Source of the DNA: Massilia aquatica
GTDB lineage: Bacteria > Pseudomonadota > Gammaproteobacteria > Burkholderiales > Burkholderiaceae_D
Assembly: GCF_011682045.1 (NCBI RefSeq)
Contig: NZ_VVIW01000029.1
Location: 23,920 to 87,919, forward strand
DNA: 64,000 nt
Direction: 5' to 3'
A model generated the notes under the pieces. The model was not told the origin of the DNA. It worked only from the letters and a program-made list of their open reading frames with translations, and made no database searches. This document shows, one piece after another, positions 42,349 to 54,475 of the stretch (positions within the stretch are counted from its first letter, which is position 1; each line of letters begins with the position of its first letter). The translations under genes were made by a program, and so were the position numbers.

Positions 42349-43538
42349 GATGACTTTTTCGATGCCGCGATCACGCGCATGACGGCCGCCGCGCTTTCCT
42401 GCGCGCTGTTGCGCAACAGGCTGTGGTGCATCTCGATAAAGCGCTGCACCAGCAGCTTGCGGTTGGCCGCGTTGTTAAGTTGTTCCCACATGGCGTCGGC
42501 CAGCTTTTGCGGCGTCACGTCATGTTGCAGGATTTCCGGCACCAGGAATTCACGCGCCAGGATGTTCGGCAGGCCGATCCACGGCTGGTAGCCCATGTGG
42601 CGCATGATCTCGTAGGAGGCGCGCATGACCTTGTAGGCAATGACCATCGGCTTTTTGAAGAGTGCCACTTCCAGCGCTGCCGTGCCGGACGCCACCAACA
42701 CCGCGTCGGCGGCGGCAATCGCTTCGTGCGAGCGGCCGTCCAGCAGGTCGATGCGCACCGACTGCAAGCCGGCTTTGGCGATCAATTCCATGAAATACTG
42801 GCGCTGGCGCTGGCCCGCCATGGGCGCCACAAAACGCAGGTCCGGGTCGCGCGCGGCCAGCAGCTTGATTGCGCCGACAAACGGCTCGGCCAGGTATTTG
42901 AGTTCGCCCATGCGGCTGCCCGGCATGAGCGCGATCACGCGCGCGTCAAGCGGCATGCCAAGCGCCGTGCGCGCGGCCGCCACGTCCGGCTCCATGGGAA
43001 TGACTTCGGCCAGCGGATGGCCGATGTAGGTGCACGGCACGCCGGCCTTGCGGTAGATCTCTTCCTCGAACGGGAAGATCACCAGCATGTGCGAGACGGC
43101 CTTGATGATCTTCTTGATGCGCCCACCGCGCCAGGCCCAGATCTGCGGACTGACGAAGTGCACGGTCGGAATCCCGGCATCTTTCAGCTGCTGTTCCAGC
43201 CCGAGGTTGAAGCCCGGGTAATCGGCGCCGATGAACACGTCCGGGCGCTCGGCCAGCAGGCGGTCGCGCAGGGTATTCTGGATGCCCTTGATCTCGCGGT
43301 AGCGGGGAATGATTTCGAACAGGCCGCGCACGGTCAGGCGGTCCATCTCGATGTCCGACACGAAGCCTTGCTCCATCATGCGCGGGCCGCCAATGCCGTG
43401 GAAGCGCGCCTCGGGAAGGTGCGGGCGCAGGCCGGCCAGCAGGCGCGCGGCGAGCATGTCGCCGGAGACCTCGCCCGCTACCAAGGCAACAGAAACCCCG
43501 GCCGAAGCACCCCGGACTGAATCAGCGGACAATGCCAC
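42345..43538 (-). CDS. lpxB: Lipid-A-disaccharide synthase
   Basis: 397 residues. A peripheral membrane GT19 glycosyltransferase that joins lipid X and UDP-diacylglucosamine. [17 protein letters not shown] opens the protein; [22 protein letters not shown] and [16 protein letters not shown] are typical. The start overlaps the lpxA end by 17 bases. Fully ordinary in context. Confidence 0.96.
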   Translation of the reverse strand: MALSADSVRGASAGVSVALVAGEVSGDMLAARLLAGLRPHLPEARFHGIGGPRMMEQGFVSDIEMDRLTVRGLFEIIPRYREIKGIQNTLRDRLLAERPDVFIGADYPGFNLGLEQQLKDAGIPTVHFVSPQIWAWRGGRIKKIIKAVSHMLVIFPFEEEIYRKAGVPCTYIGHPLAEVIPMEPDVAAARTALGMPLDARVIALMPGSRMGELKYLAEPFVGAIKLLAARDPDLRFVAPMAGQRQRQYFMELIAKAGLQSVRIDLLDGRSHEAIAAADAVLVASGTAALEVALFKKPMVIAYKVMRASYEIMRHMGYQPWIGLPNILAREFLVPEILQHDVTPQKLADAMWEQLNNAANRKLLVQRFIEMHHSLLRNSAQESAAAVMRVIAASKKSS

Positions 43539-44310
43539 GGGACGCAGTCCCCAGGAAGGTCAGCATGGCGCCGATATCAAGCGCGGCGTCGGGCGACTCG
43601 TGCTGCTGGTCGACCAGGGCCGCCTTGGCTTGTTCGAGCGTCATGCCGGAGCGGTAAATGAGCTTGTAGGCCGCGCGTACGCCATCGATCTGCGGCCGCG
43701 TGAAGCCGCGCCGTTTCATGCCTTCGATGTTGACGCCGTGGGCGCTGGCCGGATTACCCGACACCAGCACGAACGGCGGCACGTCTTGCGTGAGGCTGGT
43801 GTACATGCCGATAAAGGCATGCGCGCCGATCTTGCAGAACTGGTGCACGCCGGCGAAGCCCGACAGGATCGCCCAGTCGCCCACTTCCACGTGCCCGGCC
43901 AGCTGGGCGTTGTTCGAGAAAATCGTGTTGCTGCCGACCTGGCAGTCGTGCGCCAGGTGGCAGTAGGCCGAGATCCAGTTATCGTGACCGAGGCGCGTAA
44001 CACCTTCATCCTGCACCGTGCCGGTATTGAAGGTGCAGAATTCGCGCACCGTGTTGCGGTCACCCACTTCGAGGCGGGTCGGCTCGCCGTCCCACTTCTT
44101 GTCTTGCGGCGGTGCGCCGATCGACGAGAACTGGAAGAACTTGTTGTCCTTGCCGATCGTGGTGTGGCCTTCGATGACCACGTGCGGGCCAACCACCGTG
44201 CCGGCGTCGATCGACACGTGCGGGCCGATGATCGAAAAGGCGCCCACTTCGACGCTACTGTCTAGCTGCGCGCGCGGGTCGACGATGGCGCTGGGATGGA
44301 TCGTGGCCAT
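43522..44310 (-). CDS. lpxA: UDP-N-acetylglucosamine acyltransferase
   Basis: 262 residues, left-handed beta-helix built of hexapeptide repeats (IHPSAIVDPRAQLDSSVEVG, then many [I/V]G.. turns). The catalytic histidine lies in the YCHLAHDCQVGSNTIFSN region. First step of lipid A synthesis. It is directly adjacent to fabZ (no gap) and overlaps lpxB. Confidence 0.97.
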   Translation of the reverse strand: MATIHPSAIVDPRAQLDSSVEVGAFSIIGPHVSIDAGTVVGPHVVIEGHTTIGKDNKFFQFSSIGAPPQDKKWDGEPTRLEVGDRNTVREFCTFNTGTVQDEGVTRLGHDNWISAYCHLAHDCQVGSNTIFSNNAQLAGHVEVGDWAILSGFAGVHQFCKIGAHAFIGMYTSLTQDVPPFVLVSGNPASAHGVNIEGMKRRGFTRPQIDGVRAAYKLIYRSGMTLEQAKAALVDQQHESPDAALDIGAMLTFLGTASRGIVR

Positions 44311-44811
44311 TTAGTTCCCCATCGGCTGGCTCGCGTCGCTCGCGCTGCGGATGGTGCACATCAGTTCCGCTTCAAGCGCGATGGCGCCGTCCACGCTGCC
44401 GACCGCCTTGTACTTCCAGATGCCGCGCGAGCAGCGGATGATCTCGATATCCATGCGCAGCTGGTCGCCGGGACCGACCGGACGCTTGAAGCGCGCGTTG
44501 TCGATGCCGACAAAATAGACCACCGAATTGGCGTCCGGTTTCACGCCGATCGACATGAACGACAAAATCGCCGCGGTCTGCGCCATCGCTTCGATCATCA
44601 ACACGCCCGGCATGACCGGCTTGTGCGGGAAGTGGCCGTTGAAGAATTCTTCGTTGGCGGTGACGTTCTTGATCGCGCTGATCGACTTGTGCGCTTCCCA
44701 GTCCAGCACGCGGTCCACCAGCAGCATCGGATAGCGGTGCGGGAGGTATTCCTTGATCTGGCAGATGTCGAGGGTCTTGCCGGGTACGCCTTTGTTGTCG
44801 GTAATGGTCAT
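44311..44811 (-). CDS. fabZ: 3-hydroxyacyl-ACP dehydratase FabZ
   Basis: 166 residues, hot-dog fold. [15 protein letters not shown] is the family start region. Catalytic His60 sits in [19 protein letters not shown] and Glu74 in the same stretch. It dehydrates hydroxyacyl-ACP in fatty acid synthesis and shares its substrate with lpxA and lpxD. The N-terminus is about 15 residues longer than many FabZ; a later start is not obvious. Confidence 0.96.
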   Translation of the reverse strand: MTITDNKGVPGKTLDICQIKEYLPHRYPMLLVDRVLDWEAHKSISAIKNVTANEEFFNGHFPHKPVMPGVLMIEAMAQTAAILSFMSIGVKPDANSVVYFVGIDNARFKRPVGPGDQLRMDIEIIRCSRGIWKYKAVGSVDGAIALEAELMCTIRSASDASQPMGN

Positions 44812-44818
44812 ATGTTGT

Positions 44819-45868
44819 CTATTTTTGTTCTGTGAGTGCCTTGACGGCTTTTTCGAGCGCGCGGATTTTTTCGCGCATCGACGTCAGGTTGCGCAGCAGG
44901 ACCGCGTTCTTTTCCCAGTCGCTGTTCTTGGCGATCGGGTAAAAGCCGGTGTACTGGCCCGCTTCCTTGATCGAGTTGGCCACCAGGCTGCCGGCGGTGA
45001 CGTACACCTTGTCGACGATGGTGATGTGGCCCGAGACCATGGCCGCGCCCCCAAAAGTGCAGTACTTGCCGATGGTGGCGCTGCCGGCCACGCCGACGCA
45101 GCCGGCCATCGCGGTGTGCGCGCCGATGTGGCAGTTATGGCCGATCTGGATCAGGTTATCGAGCTTGACGCCGTCTTCGATGACGGTATCGGCCATGGTG
45201 CCGCGGTCGACCGTGGTGTTGGCGCCGATGTCGACATCGTCGCCGATCATCACGCGCCCGGTCTGCGGAATCTTGACGTACACGCCGCCTTCGTTGGCGA
45301 AGCCGAATCCGTCGGTGCCGATCACGGCGCCCGAATGGATCATGCCGCGCTTGCCAATCTGGCAGCGTGCATGGAAGGTGGCGTTGGCGAACAGGCGCGT
45401 GCCTTCGCCGATGACGGCCTCGCGGCCGACGAAGCTGCCAGCGTCGATGACGGCGTGCGCGCCGATCACGGCCCCGGCTTCGATGGTCACCTGCGGGCCG
45501 ATATGCGCGCTCGGATCGACCGTGGCGCTCGGGTGCACGCTGGCAGTGGGGTCGATGCCGGGCGGCGCCACGATCGCGTCGAGCGAGGCAAAATACTGGG
45601 CGGCGTAGGCGAAGTAGACGTGCGGGTTTTTAACGACGATGCGCGCGCCCGCGTAAGTGGCGCCGACGAATTCGTCGTCGGCGCTGGATACAATCATGGC
45701 CGCCGCGCCGCTCTGCGCGGCCTGGGCCCGCAGTTTGCTGTTGCTCAGATAACTGATGTGCGAAACGCCTGCGTCAGCCAATGAAGCGACACCGGATACC
45801 TCGGTATTCGGGTCGCCAATCAGCTGTCCTCCCAAGCGTTCGACCAATTCACCTAGTCGAGTGCTCAT
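44819..45868 (-). CDS. lpxD: UDP-3-O-acyl-glucosamine N-acyltransferase
   Basis: 349 residues. A uridine-binding N-terminal domain ([16 protein letters not shown]) is followed by a beta-helix of hexapeptide repeats and a C-terminal helix ([18 protein letters not shown]). The histidine for catalysis lies in [17 protein letters not shown]. Third step of lipid A synthesis. It lies 32 bp after ompH. Confidence 0.97.
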   Translation of the reverse strand: MSTRLGELVERLGGQLIGDPNTEVSGVASLADAGVSHISYLSNSKLRAQAAQSGAAAMIVSSADDEFVGATYAGARIVVKNPHVYFAYAAQYFASLDAIVAPPGIDPTASVHPSATVDPSAHIGPQVTIEAGAVIGAHAVIDAGSFVGREAVIGEGTRLFANATFHARCQIGKRGMIHSGAVIGTDGFGFANEGGVYVKIPQTGRVMIGDDVDIGANTTVDRGTMADTVIEDGVKLDNLIQIGHNCHIGAHTAMAGCVGVAGSATIGKYCTFGGAAMVSGHITIVDKVYVTAGSLVANSIKEAGQYTGFYPIAKNSDWEKNAVLLRNLTSMREKIRALEKAVKALTEQK

Positions 45869-45900
45869 CTTCTTAGTCCTGTCTTGAGTTTGTATTGGTG

Positions 45901-46416
45901 TTATTTGTCGAGCTGTTTCAGGATCTTGTCCGTGATATCGATGCGCGGGCTGGTCCAGGCCGATTCCTGCAGCACGATATCGAGCTTTTCCTGCTCGGCG
46001 ATCTGTTCGATCAGCTTGTAGGCCTTTTGCGCGATGTTGGCGCGCTCTTCGCTCTTGCGCTGGATCAGGTCTTCACGGAATTCGCGCTGGGTGCGCTGCA
46101 CGTCTTTTTCGAGGTCGAGCAGTTCGCGCGCGCGCCGCGTGCGTTCGAGTTCGGGCAAGGTCGGCGCGTCGGTCTCGAACTTCGCTTCCATCGACTTGAA
46201 GCGCGTCACGGTGTCCTGGATCGACTTCTGGCGCTTGGAAAACTCGGCTTCAATCTTGGCGTCGGCGGCCTTGGCCAGCTTGGACTCGGTCATCAGGCGC
46301 TCGGTGAAAACGTAGCCAATCCTGCTCGGCGCATTTTGCGCCTGGGCCAGCGAGCACGCGCACAAAGCCAGCAGGGCAAGATGCTTGGGCCAGGAGGCAG
46401 TCACAGTGTTCAACAT
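45901..46416 (-). CDS. skp: OmpH/Skp family periplasmic chaperone
   Basis: 171 residues. A signal peptide ([16 protein letters not shown]) precedes a long helical coiled coil ([40 protein letters not shown]), as in Skp. It holds unfolded outer-membrane proteins for BamA, its neighbour. The frame opens at 46428 with a TTG, but ATG 46416 has GGAGA at good spacing. Confidence 0.92.
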   Translation of the reverse strand: MLNTVTASWPKHLALLALCACSLAQAQNAPSRIGYVFTERLMTESKLAKAADAKIEAEFSKRQKSIQDTVTRFKSMEAKFETDAPTLPELERTRRARELLDLEKDVQRTQREFREDLIQRKSEERANIAQKAYKLIEQIAEQEKLDIVLQESAWTSPRIDITDKILKQLDK

Positions 46417-46456
46417 AGTTCTCCGCAATCTAAAATGGAAACGGTCGCGCTAGCGA

Positions 46457-48790
46457 TCAGAAACCGGTACCCATCTGGAACTGGAAGCGTTCCAGGCGAT
46501 CGCCAGGTTTCGCGTTCAAAGGCTTAGCATAACTCAACTTGAGCGGACCGACCGGCGAAATCCAGCTCACGCCCAGGCCTGCCGAGTAGCGCAGTTCGTT
46601 CAGGCGCATTTTCTGGTCTTCGCTGTAGACCTGGCCGGCGTCGGCAAAGCCGAACCAGCGCAGGCTGCGGTCGGTGCCGCTGCCCGGGAACGGCATCTGC
46701 AGTTCGGCATTGCCGATCAGGCGCTTGGCGCCGCCGACGGCGTCGCCGTTGCGGTCGACCACGCCGAGCGACTGGCTCAGGTAACCGCGCACGGAACCGA
46801 TGCCGCCGCCGTAGAAGTTCTTGAAGACCGGGTACGGGCTGCCCTTGATGCCCTGGCCGTAATTGATCTCACCGCGCAGCGCCAGGGTGATCTTGTTGGT
46901 CAGCGGACGGAACCATTCGTGGTTGTAGATGGCGCGGTAGTATTTGGTGTCGCCGGCGAGATCGAGTTCAACGTTGATGCGCTGGTAGCGGCCCGCCGAT
47001 GGCGTGATCGCGCTGTCGCGGCTGTCGCGCTGCCAGGCGGCGGTGAGCGGCAAGGCGTTGGTGGTGGCGCTGCCGATGCCGCTCTCGATGCCGGTCACCT
47101 GGCGCACGTAGTCCTGGTAGCGGGTCGGGCTGGTGATGTCGGTTTCGATGGTGGTGCGTTCGACGCCGATGCCGAAATAGACGGTATCGGTTTCGGAGAA
47201 CGGCACGCCGTAGTTGACGCGGCCACCGGTCTGCTTGACCTTGTAGGTACCCTGGTTCAGCGCCGGAGGATTGAGGGTGCGCAGGTACAGTTCGAACTGC
47301 TGCGACACGCCGTCTTCGGTGAAGTACGGATTCATGTGCGACAGCGCGATCGTGCGGCTGTAGTCGCTGGTGTTGAGCTCCATGCCGACCGTGTTGCCGC
47401 TGCCGGCAAAGTTGGCCTGCTGGATCGACGCCGTGAAAGTGAATTTTTCCGCCTGCGAGAACGAGCCGCCGATCAGGAAGTTACCGGTCGGCTTTTCGAC
47501 CACGGTCAGGTTGACGTCGACCTGGTCGGAGGTGCCCTGCGCTTCCGGCGTGTCGATGGTCACTTCCTTGAAGTAGCCCAGGCGGTCGACGCGGTCGCGC
47601 GACATCTTGATCTTGTTGCCGTCGTACCAGGAGCCCTCGAACTGGCGGAACTCGCGGCGGATGACTTCGTCGCGCGTGGTGGTGTTGCCGGCGATATTCA
47701 TGCGGCGCACGTAGGCGCGCTTGCCCGGATCGACAAAGAAGGTAAACGCCACCTGGCGCTTTTCGCGGTCGATTTCGGGGTTGGCATTGACGTTGGCGAA
47801 GGCGTAGCCGAAGGTGCCCATGCGGTCCGAAATGAGCTTGTTGCTCAAGGTGAGCAGTTCGCCCGAATAGGTCTGGCCTTCGCGCAGGCGCACCAGTTCC
47901 TTGAGTTCGTCCTCGCGCCCGAACATTTCGCCTTCGAGCTTGATCCCGGAGACGGTGTACTTCTCGCCTTCGGTGATGTTGATGGTCAGGTAGATGTCTT
48001 TTTTGTCGGGCGTGATCGACACCTGGGTCGATTCGACGTTCGCTTCCAGGTAGCCGCGGTTCAGGTAGAACGACTTGATCGACTCGATGTCGCCGGTCAG
48101 CTTGGTCTTGGAATACTGGTCGGCCTTGGTGTACCAGGTGAACCAGCCGGAGGTGCCCAGTTGCAGCACTTCACGCAGTTCCTTGTCCGAAAAGGTCTTG
48201 TTGCCGACGATGCTGATCTGCTTGATGCGCGCGACCTCGCCTTCGTCGACGTTGAACATGACGGTGACGCGATTGCGTTCGATCGGGGTGACGGTGGTGG
48301 TGATCTTGACGCCGTACAGGCCGTGCGACAGGTACTGGCGCTTGAGTTCCTGCTCGGCGCGGTCCACCGACGCCTTGTCGAAAATCTTGGTCTCGCCGAC
48401 GCCGATTTCCTTGAGCGCCTTGACCAGCACGTCCTTCTCGAATTCCTTGGTGCCGGTGAAGTCGACGGTGGCAATCGCCGGCCGCTCTTCCACCAGCACG
48501 ACCAGCACGCCCTTTTCTTCTTCCAGGCGCACGTCTTTAAAGAAGCCGGTTGCATACAGCGCCTTGATGGCGGCGATGCTCTTTTCGTCGTTGAACGTTT
48601 CGCCGACGCGCACCGGCAGGTAGCTGAACACGGTACCGGCTTCGGTACGCTGGATGCCCTCGACCCGGATATCCTTGACCACGAATGGGTTCACTGCAAG
48701 GGCTTGTCCGGCGCACAGCGCCAGGACGGCTGCGCCGATTAAGCTGCGACGAAAGAAAGGCAAGGCAAAACGTTCAGAATTTAATTTCAT
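46457..48790 (-). CDS. bamA: Outer membrane assembly factor BamA
   Basis: 777 residues. A signal peptide (SLIGAAVLALCAGQALA) is followed by five POTRA domains (VKDIRVEGIQRTEAGTVF; VTVMFNVDEGEVARIKQISI; YVRRMNIAGNTTTRDEVIRR). The C-terminal 16-stranded barrel has the VRGY motif in GIGSVRGYLSQSLG and a terminal phenylalanine (FQMGTGF). It inserts beta-barrel proteins and lies between rseP and skp, the canonical order. Confidence 0.97.
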   Translation of the reverse strand: MKLNSERFALPFFRRSLIGAAVLALCAGQALAVNPFVVKDIRVEGIQRTEAGTVFSYLPVRVGETFNDEKSIAAIKALYATGFFKDVRLEEEKGVLVVLVEERPAIATVDFTGTKEFEKDVLVKALKEIGVGETKIFDKASVDRAEQELKRQYLSHGLYGVKITTTVTPIERNRVTVMFNVDEGEVARIKQISIVGNKTFSDKELREVLQLGTSGWFTWYTKADQYSKTKLTGDIESIKSFYLNRGYLEANVESTQVSITPDKKDIYLTINITEGEKYTVSGIKLEGEMFGREDELKELVRLREGQTYSGELLTLSNKLISDRMGTFGYAFANVNANPEIDREKRQVAFTFFVDPGKRAYVRRMNIAGNTTTRDEVIRREFRQFEGSWYDGNKIKMSRDRVDRLGYFKEVTIDTPEAQGTSDQVDVNLTVVEKPTGNFLIGGSFSQAEKFTFTASIQQANFAGSGNTVGMELNTSDYSRTIALSHMNPYFTEDGVSQQFELYLRTLNPPALNQGTYKVKQTGGRVNYGVPFSETDTVYFGIGVERTTIETDITSPTRYQDYVRQVTGIESGIGSATTNALPLTAAWQRDSRDSAITPSAGRYQRINVELDLAGDTKYYRAIYNHEWFRPLTNKITLALRGEINYGQGIKGSPYPVFKNFYGGGIGSVRGYLSQSLGVVDRNGDAVGGAKRLIGNAELQMPFPGSGTDRSLRWFGFADAGQVYSEDQKMRLNELRYSAGLGVSWISPVGPLKLSYAKPLNAKPGDRLERFQFQMGTGF

Positions 48791-48806
48791 TGGGGTTATT
48801 CAATGG

Positions 48807-50201
48807 TCAATCGTTTGGACAACGTACATATGTATTCGTGGAAGGCGTCGGCGCCGGTTGGGTCAGGCGGTTCACGTCATTGTAGAGCGCCAGGGCCATC
48901 AGCATCACCAGGAACACGACGCCGGCGCTCTGCGCCAACTCGACTACCCGGTCCGGCAGGCGGCGCCCGGTCAAAACTTCCAGCGAATAATACAGCAAAA
49001 GCCCACCGTCCAGAACCGGAATTGGTAACAGATTCATCACTCCAAGACTGACGCTGACGACGGCGATAAAGCTCAAAAAAACCTCCGGACCCATGCGCGC
49101 GGTCTTGCCGGCGTAGTCGGCGATCGTGACCACGCCGGTCAGGTTTGCCAGCGAAATCTGCCCGGTCACCATCTTGCCGATCATTTTCAGGCTCATGATG
49201 GCTTGTTGCCAGGTGCTTCTGGCGCCGGCGGCAATCGCGTCAATCGGGCCCAGCGCAACCTCGACCATCTCCGGCTGCGAGATGACCTGGGCATTCATGC
49301 GCCAGAGATTAGTAGCTTTATTCAGTTCCGGGGTGACGGCCAGGGTGAGCGTGCGCCCGGCCCGGTCGATGACGAATTCCAGGGTGCGTCCGCAGGCATT
49401 GCCGACCAGTTTCATCAGCGCGGCGCCGTCGGCCACCGGTTTGCCGTCGATGCTGATCACGCGGTCGCCCGGCTGCATGCCGGCGCGTGCGGCCGGGCCG
49501 GCGGGATCGGGAATCTCGCCGATCGTCACCGGGCTCAGGAACACGGCAATGCCGAGTTCGCCGAGCACATCGCCTTCGACATCCTTGCCGGCCAGCGCAG
49601 CCGGCGGCAAGGTGGCGCTGTAGCGCGCCCCGCCCTGCTGGACGACGTCGAGCCGCACCCCGCCCTTGTCGAACACGGCTTTCAGGGTTTCCCAGCGCAA
49701 TTCGGTGTAGGTGGCCACCGCTTCGCCGTTGACGGCGACGATGCGGTCGCCCCCGCGCAGGCCGGCCTGGTACGCGGGCGTACTCGCTTCCATGGCGCGC
49801 ACGCGGGTGCCGATTTCGTCCATGCCCACCATGTACAGGCTGCCGAACAGCGCAATCGCCACCAGGAAATTGGCGACCGGACCGGCGGCCACGATGGCGA
49901 TGCGCTGCCACACCGACTTGCGGGTGAACTCGCGCGCCTGGTCGGCTTCCGACATGGCGCGGGTAGCCGGATCGCGGTCGTCCAGCATGCGCACGTAGCC
50001 GCCCAGCGGCAGCATGGAAATGACCCACTCGGTCTGGTCGGCGCCGAAACGGCGCGACCAGATCACCTTGCCGAAGCCGAGCGAAAAGCGCAGCACTTTC
50101 ACGCCGCACAGGCGCGCCACCAGGTAGTGACCCAGTTCGTGAAGAATGATCAGCGGTCCGAGCGCGCACAGGAACGCCAGCGGCGTGGTGAAAAAGTTCA
50201 T
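48807..50201 (-). CDS. rseP: RIP metalloprotease RseP
   Basis: 464 residues, site-2 protease in the inner membrane. The zinc motif HELGH is at residues 21-25 and the second ligand in IPVLDGG near the C-terminus. Two PDZ domains lie between the membrane segments ([38 protein letters not shown]). It cleaves anti-sigma factors in envelope stress. It overlaps dxr by four bases. Confidence 0.96.
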   Translation of the reverse strand: MNFFTTPLAFLCALGPLIILHELGHYLVARLCGVKVLRFSLGFGKVIWSRRFGADQTEWVISMLPLGGYVRMLDDRDPATRAMSEADQAREFTRKSVWQRIAIVAAGPVANFLVAIALFGSLYMVGMDEIGTRVRAMEASTPAYQAGLRGGDRIVAVNGEAVATYTELRWETLKAVFDKGGVRLDVVQQGGARYSATLPPAALAGKDVEGDVLGELGIAVFLSPVTIGEIPDPAGPAARAGMQPGDRVISIDGKPVADGAALMKLVGNACGRTLEFVIDRAGRTLTLAVTPELNKATNLWRMNAQVISQPEMVEVALGPIDAIAAGARSTWQQAIMSLKMIGKMVTGQISLANLTGVVTIADYAGKTARMGPEVFLSFIAVVSVSLGVMNLLPIPVLDGGLLLYYSLEVLTGRRLPDRVVELAQSAGVVFLVMLMALALYNDVNRLTQPAPTPSTNTYVRCPND

Positions 50202-51379
50202 CTGGCCAGGCCGGCGACGATGGCGTGGGCGGCGGCGCGAGCGCGCGCATCGCAGTCCATCACGGCGCCGATGCTGGTGGCCGCGTGATGTTCGTTCTCG
50301 TGCATGACGCGCGCAATCACGCGGTCGATGTCGCGAAAACCGATGCGCCGTTCCAGGAAGGCTTGCACCGCCACTTCATTGGCGGCGTTGAGCAGGGCCG
50401 GCGCAGTGCCGCCGGCGTCCAGCGATTCGAAGGCCAGCGCCAGGCAGGGAAAGCGCGCAAAATCCGGCTTGTGGAACTGCAAGGTGCCGATGCTGGTCAG
50501 GTCGAGCTGGGCTACGCCGGACTCGATGCGTTCGGGAAATGCGAGCGCGTTGGCGATCGGGGTGCGCATGTCGGGGTTGCCCAGTTCGGCGATCACCGAG
50601 CCGTCCACGTAGGACACCATCGAGTGGATCACGCTTTGCGGGTGGATCACCACTTCGATCAGGGAAGCCGGCGCGCCGAACAGCCAGTGCGCCTCGATCA
50701 CTTCCAGGCCCTTGTTCATCATGGTGGCCGAGTCGACCGAAATCTTGCGCCCCATCGACCAGTTCGGATGCTTGCAGGCTTCGTCGGGCGTGACGTGCTC
50801 CAGGGTCTCGACCGCGCGGTTCAGAAACGGGCCGCCGGAGGCGGTCAGCAGGATCTTGGCCACGCCGGCGGCAGCCGGTTTGCGCGCGTAGGAGTGCGGC
50901 AGCGACTGGAAAATGGCGTTGTGTTCGCTGTCGATCGGCAGCAAGGTGGCGCCGTGCTCGTGCACCGCGTCCATGAACAGCTGGCCCGACATGACCAGCG
51001 CTTCTTTATTCGCCAGCAGGATTTTCTTGCCGGCCCGGGCTGCGGCCAGGGTCGGGGCCAGGCCGGCGGCACCGACAATGGCGGCCATGACCGTGTCGAC
51101 GTCGGCGCTCGACGCGATTGAGCACAGCGCCGCCTCGCCGTGTTCGACCTGGATCGCCAGGCCGCGTTCGCGCAGCAAGGTACTCAGGCGGGCGGCGGCG
51201 GCGGCGCTGCCGACCACGGCGCGCGCCGGGCGGAACTGCGCGCACTGTTCGGCCAGTTCTTCCACCTTGGCATGCGCGCTGAGGGCGTAGACCTGGTATT
51301 TTTCAGGATGGCGTGCAAGCACGTCCAGGGTGGACACGCCGATCGAACCGGTCGCGCCTAGAATGGTGATGCGTTGCAT
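50198..51379 (-). CDS. dxr: 1-deoxy-D-xylulose 5-phosphate reductoisomerase
   Basis: 393 residues. Second step of the MEP isoprenoid pathway, NADPH-dependent. [20 protein letters not shown] is the cofactor motif, [12 protein letters not shown] and [20 protein letters not shown] the metal and substrate sites. The isoprenoid product feeds UppS nearby. Confidence 0.97.
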   Translation of the reverse strand: MQRITILGATGSIGVSTLDVLARHPEKYQVYALSAHAKVEELAEQCAQFRPARAVVGSAAAAARLSTLLRERGLAIQVEHGEAALCSIASSADVDTVMAAIVGAAGLAPTLAAARAGKKILLANKEALVMSGQLFMDAVHEHGATLLPIDSEHNAIFQSLPHSYARKPAAAGVAKILLTASGGPFLNRAVETLEHVTPDEACKHPNWSMGRKISVDSATMMNKGLEVIEAHWLFGAPASLIEVVIHPQSVIHSMVSYVDGSVIAELGNPDMRTPIANALAFPERIESGVAQLDLTSIGTLQFHKPDFARFPCLALAFESLDAGGTAPALLNAANEVAVQAFLERRIGFRDIDRVIARVMHENEHHAATSIGAVMDCDARARAAAHAIVAGLAR

Positions 51380-51413
51380 AGGCGTACTTTCAAACTTTTT
51401 ATCAGACTTCTTT

Positions 51414-52247
51414 TCAAAGCATCCCGGTATAGATCAGGGCAGCCAGCGGCATGACCGGCACCAGCGCGTCGATGCGGTCGAGCACGCCGCCATGGCCCGG
51501 CAGCAGGTTGCTGCTGTCCTTGACGCCGGCGCGGCGCTTGAGCTGCGATTCGACCAGGTCGCCTACCACGCTGGCGGCAACGAGCACCACCAGCACCGCC
51601 AGCGCCCCGCCCCAGCCCAGCTTGGCCTGGAGGTGCACCGGGAAAGTATCGGCCAGCAGCGGACCGGCGAACTGGATCAGCAGGGTGGACAGGACCAGCA
51701 CGGCGATGCCGCCGCCGATCGCGCCTTCCCACGATTTACCTGGGGAAATGGTCGGCGCCAGCTTGCGCTTGCCGAAGGCCTTGCCGGAAAAATAGGCCCC
51801 GATGTCGGCGATCCAGACCAATGCCATGACCGACAGCAAGTACACGGCCGAATGCTTGAAGAACAGCACGATGGCGGCGAAACAGGCCACGATGGAAATC
51901 GCGTACATGGTCGCCAGCATGGTGTTGCGTCCGCCTTCGGGCGGGGGCAAGCCGGTTTTCAGGGCGGGCACGAAACGGAACAGCCACAGCAGGGTCGACA
52001 GGCCGAACCAGAACTTCACGGCGCTGTTGTCCTTGTACAGGAAGGCATAGGCAAAGGCGGCGCTCCAGAACAGGGCCACCAGGAAGGCTTGCTTGCGCGA
52101 GGACTTGAACAATTGAAAGCTCTCGGTGATGGCGGCCGTGAGGAACACCAGCACCACCGCGGCGAAGGCGGGGTAATACCCGCCGAACAGCACCGCCAGC
52201 AGGACGACAAGCAAGACAACAGCGGTGATGATCCGGGTAATTAGCAT
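51414..52247 (-). CDS. cdsA: Phosphatidate cytidylyltransferase
   Basis: 277 residues, seven to eight membrane segments. It makes CDP-diacylglycerol for phospholipids. The family signature near the C-terminus is [20 protein letters not shown] followed by [14 protein letters not shown]. Its ATG shares one base with the uppS stop (TGATG), so translation is coupled. Confidence 0.96.
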   Translation of the reverse strand: MLITRIITAVVLLVVLLAVLFGGYYPAFAAVVLVFLTAAITESFQLFKSSRKQAFLVALFWSAAFAYAFLYKDNSAVKFWFGLSTLLWLFRFVPALKTGLPPPEGGRNTMLATMYAISIVACFAAIVLFFKHSAVYLLSVMALVWIADIGAYFSGKAFGKRKLAPTISPGKSWEGAIGGGIAVLVLSTLLIQFAGPLLADTFPVHLQAKLGWGGALAVLVVLVAASVVGDLVESQLKRRAGVKDSSNLLPGHGGVLDRIDALVPVMPLAALIYTGML

Positions 52248-52999
52248 CAGCTTTTCTTTTCAGCCAGTTGGTCGCCGGTGCGTCCGAAGCGGCGCTCCCG
52301 GTTTTGATAGGACGCGATCGCCGCGTCCAGGGACTCGATCGAAAAATCGGGCCAGTAGGTATCGGTAAAGTACAGCTCGGAATACGCCAGCTGCCACAGC
52401 AGGAAGTTGGAAATGCGCTCTTCCCCGCCGGTGCGGATGAACAGGTCCGGCTCGGGCGCGTAGGCCATGGCCAGGTGCTCGGCCAGCTGCTCTTCGGCAA
52501 AGGTGGTGATGCCGGGATTGGCGGCCACCATCTTGCTGGTGGCCTGCATGATGTCCCAGCGTCCGCCATAATTGGCGCAGATGGTCACCGTCAGGCGCGT
52601 GTTGTTGGCGGTGCGGCGCTCGGCCGAGGCGATCATGTCTTGCAACTTGGAATCGAAACGCGACAGATCGCCCACGACTTTCAGACGAATATTGTTTGCG
52701 TGCATCTTCGCCACTTCGCGTTCGAGCGCGGTGACGAACAGGCGCATCAGCAGCGAGACTTCTTCTTCGGGGCGGCGCCAGTTTTCGGACGAAAAGGCGA
52801 ACAGGGTGAGGTACTCGATGCCGCGCTGAATGCAGGCTTCGACACAGCCGCGCACGGCTTCGACGCCCTTGACGTGGCCGGCCACGCGCGGGAGGAAGCG
52901 CTTGGTGGCCCAGCGGCCGTTGCCGTCCATGATGATCGCAACGTGACGCGGCACGCGGGCCACTTCGGGTACTGCTGTCGTCGAACTTTTATAGATCAT
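52247..52999 (-). CDS. uppS: Undecaprenyl diphosphate synthase
   Basis: 250 residues. It builds the C55 carrier lipid for the cell wall. The catalytic Asp26 is in [27 protein letters not shown] and [18 protein letters not shown] are family motifs. A hairpin (GCGGAC-GCCGG-GTCCGC, 53033-53049) lies in the 101-bp gap from frr. Confidence 0.97.
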   Translation of the reverse strand: MIYKSSTTAVPEVARVPRHVAIIMDGNGRWATKRFLPRVAGHVKGVEAVRGCVEACIQRGIEYLTLFAFSSENWRRPEEEVSLLMRLFVTALEREVAKMHANNIRLKVVGDLSRFDSKLQDMIASAERRTANNTRLTVTICANYGGRWDIMQATSKMVAANPGITTFAEEQLAEHLAMAYAPEPDLFIRTGGEERISNFLLWQLAYSELYFTDTYWPDFSIESLDAAIASYQNRERRFGRTGDQLAEKKS

Positions 53000-53100
53000 A
53001 AATCCAGACTATCTAGAACAAATGCATGGGAAGCGGACGCCGGGTCCGCCTCCGCGTGGGCAGACCCTGCCTTCGCGCCCTGAGCGGGCCTCCCCTAACT

Positions 53101-53661
53101 CTACACCGTCAGGACTTCTTTTTCTTTTTCAGCAACCAGTTTATCGACATCGATGACAAACTTGTCGGTCAGTTTCTGGATTTCTTCGGATGCACGACGC
53201 TCGTCATCTTCCGAGCACGCCTTGTCCTTGACCAGTTTCTTGAGCGATTCGTTGGCATCGCGGCGGATATTGCGGATCGCGATCTTGGCATCTTCCGCCT
53301 CGCCCTTGACCAGCTTGACCATTTCCTTGCGGCGTTCTTCGGTCAGTGGCGGGGTCGGTACGCGGATCATGTCGCCCTGCGACGATGGATTGAGACCGAG
53401 GTCGGCATCGCGGATCGCTTTTTCGACCGTGGTCAGCATTTTCTTTTCCCACGGCTGGACGCCGATGGTGCGGGCGTCGATCAGGGTCACGTTGGCGATC
53501 TGGGTCAGCGCGGTGGCCGAACCATAATAATCGACCATCACGTGATCGAGGATGCCGGTGTGGGCGCGGCCGGTACGGACCTTGGCCAGATCGCTTTTAA
53601 GGGTGTCGATCGACTTGTTCATGCGCTCTTGCGCGTTTTTCTTGACGTCAGCGATAGTCAT
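53101..53661 (-). CDS. frr: Ribosome recycling factor
   Basis: 186 residues, normal length, entirely helix plus a small beta domain. [21 protein letters not shown] and [20 protein letters not shown] are diagnostic. It frees ribosomes after termination together with EF-G. CAGGAG precedes ATG 53661. Confidence 0.97.
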   Translation of the reverse strand: MTIADVKKNAQERMNKSIDTLKSDLAKVRTGRAHTGILDHVMVDYYGSATALTQIANVTLIDARTIGVQPWEKKMLTTVEKAIRDADLGLNPSSQGDMIRVPTPPLTEERRKEMVKLVKGEAEDAKIAIRNIRRDANESLKKLVKDKACSEDDERRASEEIQKLTDKFVIDVDKLVAEKEKEVLTV

Positions 53662-53688
53662 GCTGCTCTCCTGTAGCTCTGAATGATA

Positions 53689-54405
53689 TTAAACGTGTAC
53701 CAGTGTACCTTCGTCTTCGCCCATGATCACGCGTTTGAGCGCGCCTGGCTTGACGATGGAAAACACCTTGATCGGCAGTTTCTGGTCGCGGCACAGCGCG
53801 AACGCGGTCGCATCCATCACCTGCAGGTGCTTGGAAATGGCTTCGTCGAAAGTTATCGACTCGTAGCGGGTCGCGTTCGGATCCTTTTTCGGGTCGGCGG
53901 TGTAAACACCATCGACCTTGGTGGCCTTGAGCACGATTTCGGCGCTGATTTCCGAACCGCGCAGTGCGGCGGCGGTATCGGTGGTGAAGAACGGGTTGCC
54001 GGTGCCGGCGGCGAACACGACAACCTTGCCTTCTTCCAGGTATTGCAGCGCTTTCGGGCGCACGTACGGCTCGACCACCTGCTCGATGGCAATCGCCGAC
54101 ATGACGCGGGCGACGATGCCGACGTGGCGCATGGCGTCGGCCAGGGCCAGCGCGTTCATCACGGTGGCCAGCATGCCCATGTAATCGGCGGTGGCGCGGT
54201 CCATGCCCTGGGCGCCGGGAGCGACACCACGGAAGATGTTGCCGCCGCCAATGACGACGGCCAGTTCCACGCCCAGGTTCGCTACTTCCGCGACATCGGC
54301 GACCATGCGCTCGATGGTGGCGCGGTTGATGCCGTAAGGATCATCGCCCATCAGTGCTTCGCCAGACAATTTCAGGAGTACGCGTTTGTAGGCTGGTTTC
54401 GACAT
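53689..54405 (-). CDS. pyrH: UMP kinase
   Basis: 238 residues, amino acid kinase fold. [20 protein letters not shown] at the start, [10 protein letters not shown], and [20 protein letters not shown] near the end. It makes UDP from UMP. The frame opens at 54456, but MSKPAYKR at 54405 matches the family. Confidence 0.97.
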   Translation of the reverse strand: MSKPAYKRVLLKLSGEALMGDDPYGINRATIERMVADVAEVANLGVELAVVIGGGNIFRGVAPGAQGMDRATADYMGMLATVMNALALADAMRHVGIVARVMSAIAIEQVVEPYVRPKALQYLEEGKVVVFAAGTGNPFFTTDTAAALRGSEISAEIVLKATKVDGVYTADPKKDPNATRYESITFDEAISKHLQVMDATAFALCRDQKLPIKVFSIVKPGALKRVIMGEDEGTLVHV

Positions 54406-54475
54406 GGGGGTGGGCTCCAAAAAATGACGGTTTGTATTCGGTCTTTCCATACGCACACTTTCATGTACGCAGATT